From Clostridia bacterium (GTDB taxonomy: Bacteria; Bacillota_A; Clostridia; Oscillospirales; Acutalibacteraceae): a stretch of 6,090 nucleotides of DNA. The notes under the pieces are model-generated. The model searched no databases. It was not told where the DNA came from and saw nothing but the letters and a program-made list of their open reading frames with translations. The DNA lies in the NCBI GenBank assembly GCA_017529165.1, contig JAFXNY010000121.1:1-6090 (forward strand), given 5' to 3'. Made by a program: the position numbers and the translations under genes. Positions 5,548 through 6,090 of this stretch are shown piece after piece (the first letter of the stretch is position 1; every line of letters starts with the position of its first letter).

Positions 5548-5552
5548 CCCCC
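5548..5552 (-). promoter_or_regulatory. Ribosome binding site deciding the mecA TTG start
   Basis: The minus strand reads GGGGG, then eight bases, then TTG (5537-5539). This G-run overlaps the alternative ATG (5552-5554) itself, so that ATG cannot use it. Confidence 0.7.
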
Positions 5553-5560
5553 ATATATTT

Positions 5561-5592
5561 AGGATATCAGATATTTTCCGCTGTTCAAGCGG
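5561..5592 (-). promoter_or_regulatory. Candidate mecA promoter overlapped by a small dyad
   Basis: On the minus strand TTGAAC (5583-5588), a 16-bp spacer and TATCCT (5561-5566) form a weak promoter (4 of 6 matches in each hexamer). The predicted start near 5554 would leave a very short leader reaching the GGGGG site, in line with the TTG start. An inverted repeat CCGCT-GTTCA-AGCGG (5578-5592) covers the -35 and could be an operator, but this is speculative. Confidence 0.35.
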
Positions 5593-5645
5593 TAAAAGTC
5601 GTATAGTTTGCCGTATTTTAACAAATGCTAAAAACGGTGATTTTT

Positions 5646-5777
5646 ATGAGTAACCAAAGTGGGCACAAAAGAGGAAATATTGATATTGCTCTTCGCTCTA
5701 TAGTGATTACAGCGTGTGCAATTCTTTTGCTTGTTTTGGGATATTTTACAGCATATTATTTGTTTAATATTAGTTGA
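5646..5777 (+). CDS. Small single-span membrane peptide, function unknown
   Basis: A 43-codon frame (MSNQSGHKRGNIDIALRS..., ending YYLFNIS) with a polar, basic N-terminus (1-17) and one strongly hydrophobic segment (about 18-40). By the positive-inside rule the N-terminus would be cytoplasmic. The ATG has GGTGA five bases upstream, a moderate ribosome binding site. The stop TGA at 5775-5777 overlaps the GAGGTGGA site of the next gene, which starts 9 bases later, suggesting translational coupling with the phosphohexomutase. I do not recognise the family. It has no cysteine pair, signal cleavage motif or toxin-antitoxin neighbour. The coding call rests on composition, ribosome binding site and spacing; chance occurrence is possible at this length. 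Confidence 0.6.
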   Translation: MSNQSGHKRGNIDIALRSIVITACAILLLVLGYFTAYYLFNIS

Positions 5778-5786
5778 GGTGGAATT

Positions 5787-6090
5787 ATGGACTATAGTTT
5801 TCTTAAAAGCGGTACCGATATAAGAGGGTATGCAAGTGAACTGGGTGGAAAGAAAATAGAGCTTACAGATGAAGCGGTCGAAGATATAATATCGGCATTT
5901 GTGGTTTGGTACATAAACAGATTTGATAAAGACCCTGAAAAGCTAAAAATAGCTTTAGGTCACGATAGCAGAATTACTGCTGACCGCATTTGTAACGCTA
6001 CGAAAAAAGCTTTAGTAAACTCAGGGGTTACCGTTTTTGACTGCGGTCTTGCTTCCACGCCAGCTATGTTTATGACAACGGTAGATTTAG
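5787..6090 (+). CDS. Phosphoglucomutase/phosphomannomutase-family protein, 3'-truncated
   Basis: Alpha-D-phosphohexomutase, which moves phosphate between C1 and C6 of a hexose (glucose, mannose or an amino sugar), usually feeding cell-envelope polysaccharide synthesis. The first 101 residues are visible: LKSGTDIRGYA near 6-16 matches the family's N-terminal (S)GT-x-x-RG element, and IALGHDSRITADRI (55-68) matches the GxDxR element of domain I, followed by the DCGLASTPA strand/loop (about 86-94). The phosphoserine loop (TASHNP type) and the metal and sugar-binding loops lie beyond the window, so activity and sugar specificity cannot be judged. The ATG has GAGGTGG about six bases upstream. It follows the small membrane peptide gene closely and is probably in the same transcript. 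Confidence 0.9.
   Translation, partial: MDYSFLKSGTDIRGYASELGGKKIELTDEAVEDIISAFVVWYINRFDKDPEKLKIALGHDSRITADRICNATKKALVNSGVTVFDCGLASTPAMFMTTVDL

Noticed and set aside
5555..5645. A clear plus-strand promoter for the small peptide and phosphohexomutase
   Set aside because: TATAGT at 5602-5607 could be a -10, but no acceptable -35 lies 16-18 bp upstream, so it is not called.
1..6090. CRISPR array, insertion sequence, riboswitch, toxin-antitoxin or defence system
   Set aside because: No spaced repeats, transposase, terminal inverted repeats, recognisable aptamer or defence-type domains were seen on either strand.

Overview
The window reads as a piece of a low-GC Gram-positive chromosome, most likely a clostridial (Ruminococcaceae/Oscillospiraceae-like) Firmicute. 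The basis is family resemblance: a clostridial-type phage lysis pair, a MecA-type ClpC adaptor, a zinc-ribbon L28, strong GGAGG/GGGGG ribosome binding sites and frequent TTG starts. No taxonomic search was possible, so this is inference.

Left part (1-1322, plus strand): the end of a prophage or prophage remnant. An N-acetylmuramoyl-L-alanine amidase endolysin, cut by the window edge, carries three C-terminal wall-binding-like repeats. A holin follows, and a strong terminator closes the module. Then comes an AT-rich stretch (1323-1442) with a tandem 11-bp repeat, followed by an intact minus-strand tRNA-Arg(UCU) with its 3' end facing the phage genes. This looks like an integration boundary at or just beyond a tRNA 3' end.

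Middle-left part (1441-3110, minus strand): housekeeping genes read toward the tRNA. rpmB (ribosomal protein L28) has its own promoter and terminator. A HAD-family phosphatase (TTG start) and a dCMP deaminase form a two-gene unit. The tRNA has an extended -10 promoter and its own terminator.

Middle-right part (3136-5047, plus strand): divergent from rpmB, a promoter drives an FtsW/RodA-family glycan polymerase (TTG start) and, 14 bp later, rpe (ribulose-phosphate 3-epimerase). A perfect hairpin plus U-tract ends the unit. The rpe-rpmB proximity recalls the prkC-rsgA-rpe-thiN-rpmB neighbourhood known from Firmicutes, here without the kinase and GTPase genes in view.

Right part (5003-6090): a compact mecA homologue on the minus strand converges on rpe, overlapping its stop by 9 bp and carrying rpe's terminator inside its own coding sequence. 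Its best start is a TTG, five codons inside the first ATG. Divergent from it, a 43-codon single-span membrane peptide gene lies directly ahead of a phosphoglucomutase/phosphomannomutase-family gene that runs off the window.

Overall this is mostly ordinary core genome next to a prophage edge. I found no convincing new defence or other undescribed system. The items most worth a second look are the prophage/tRNA junction with its repeats, the small membrane peptide, and the terminator embedded in mecA.
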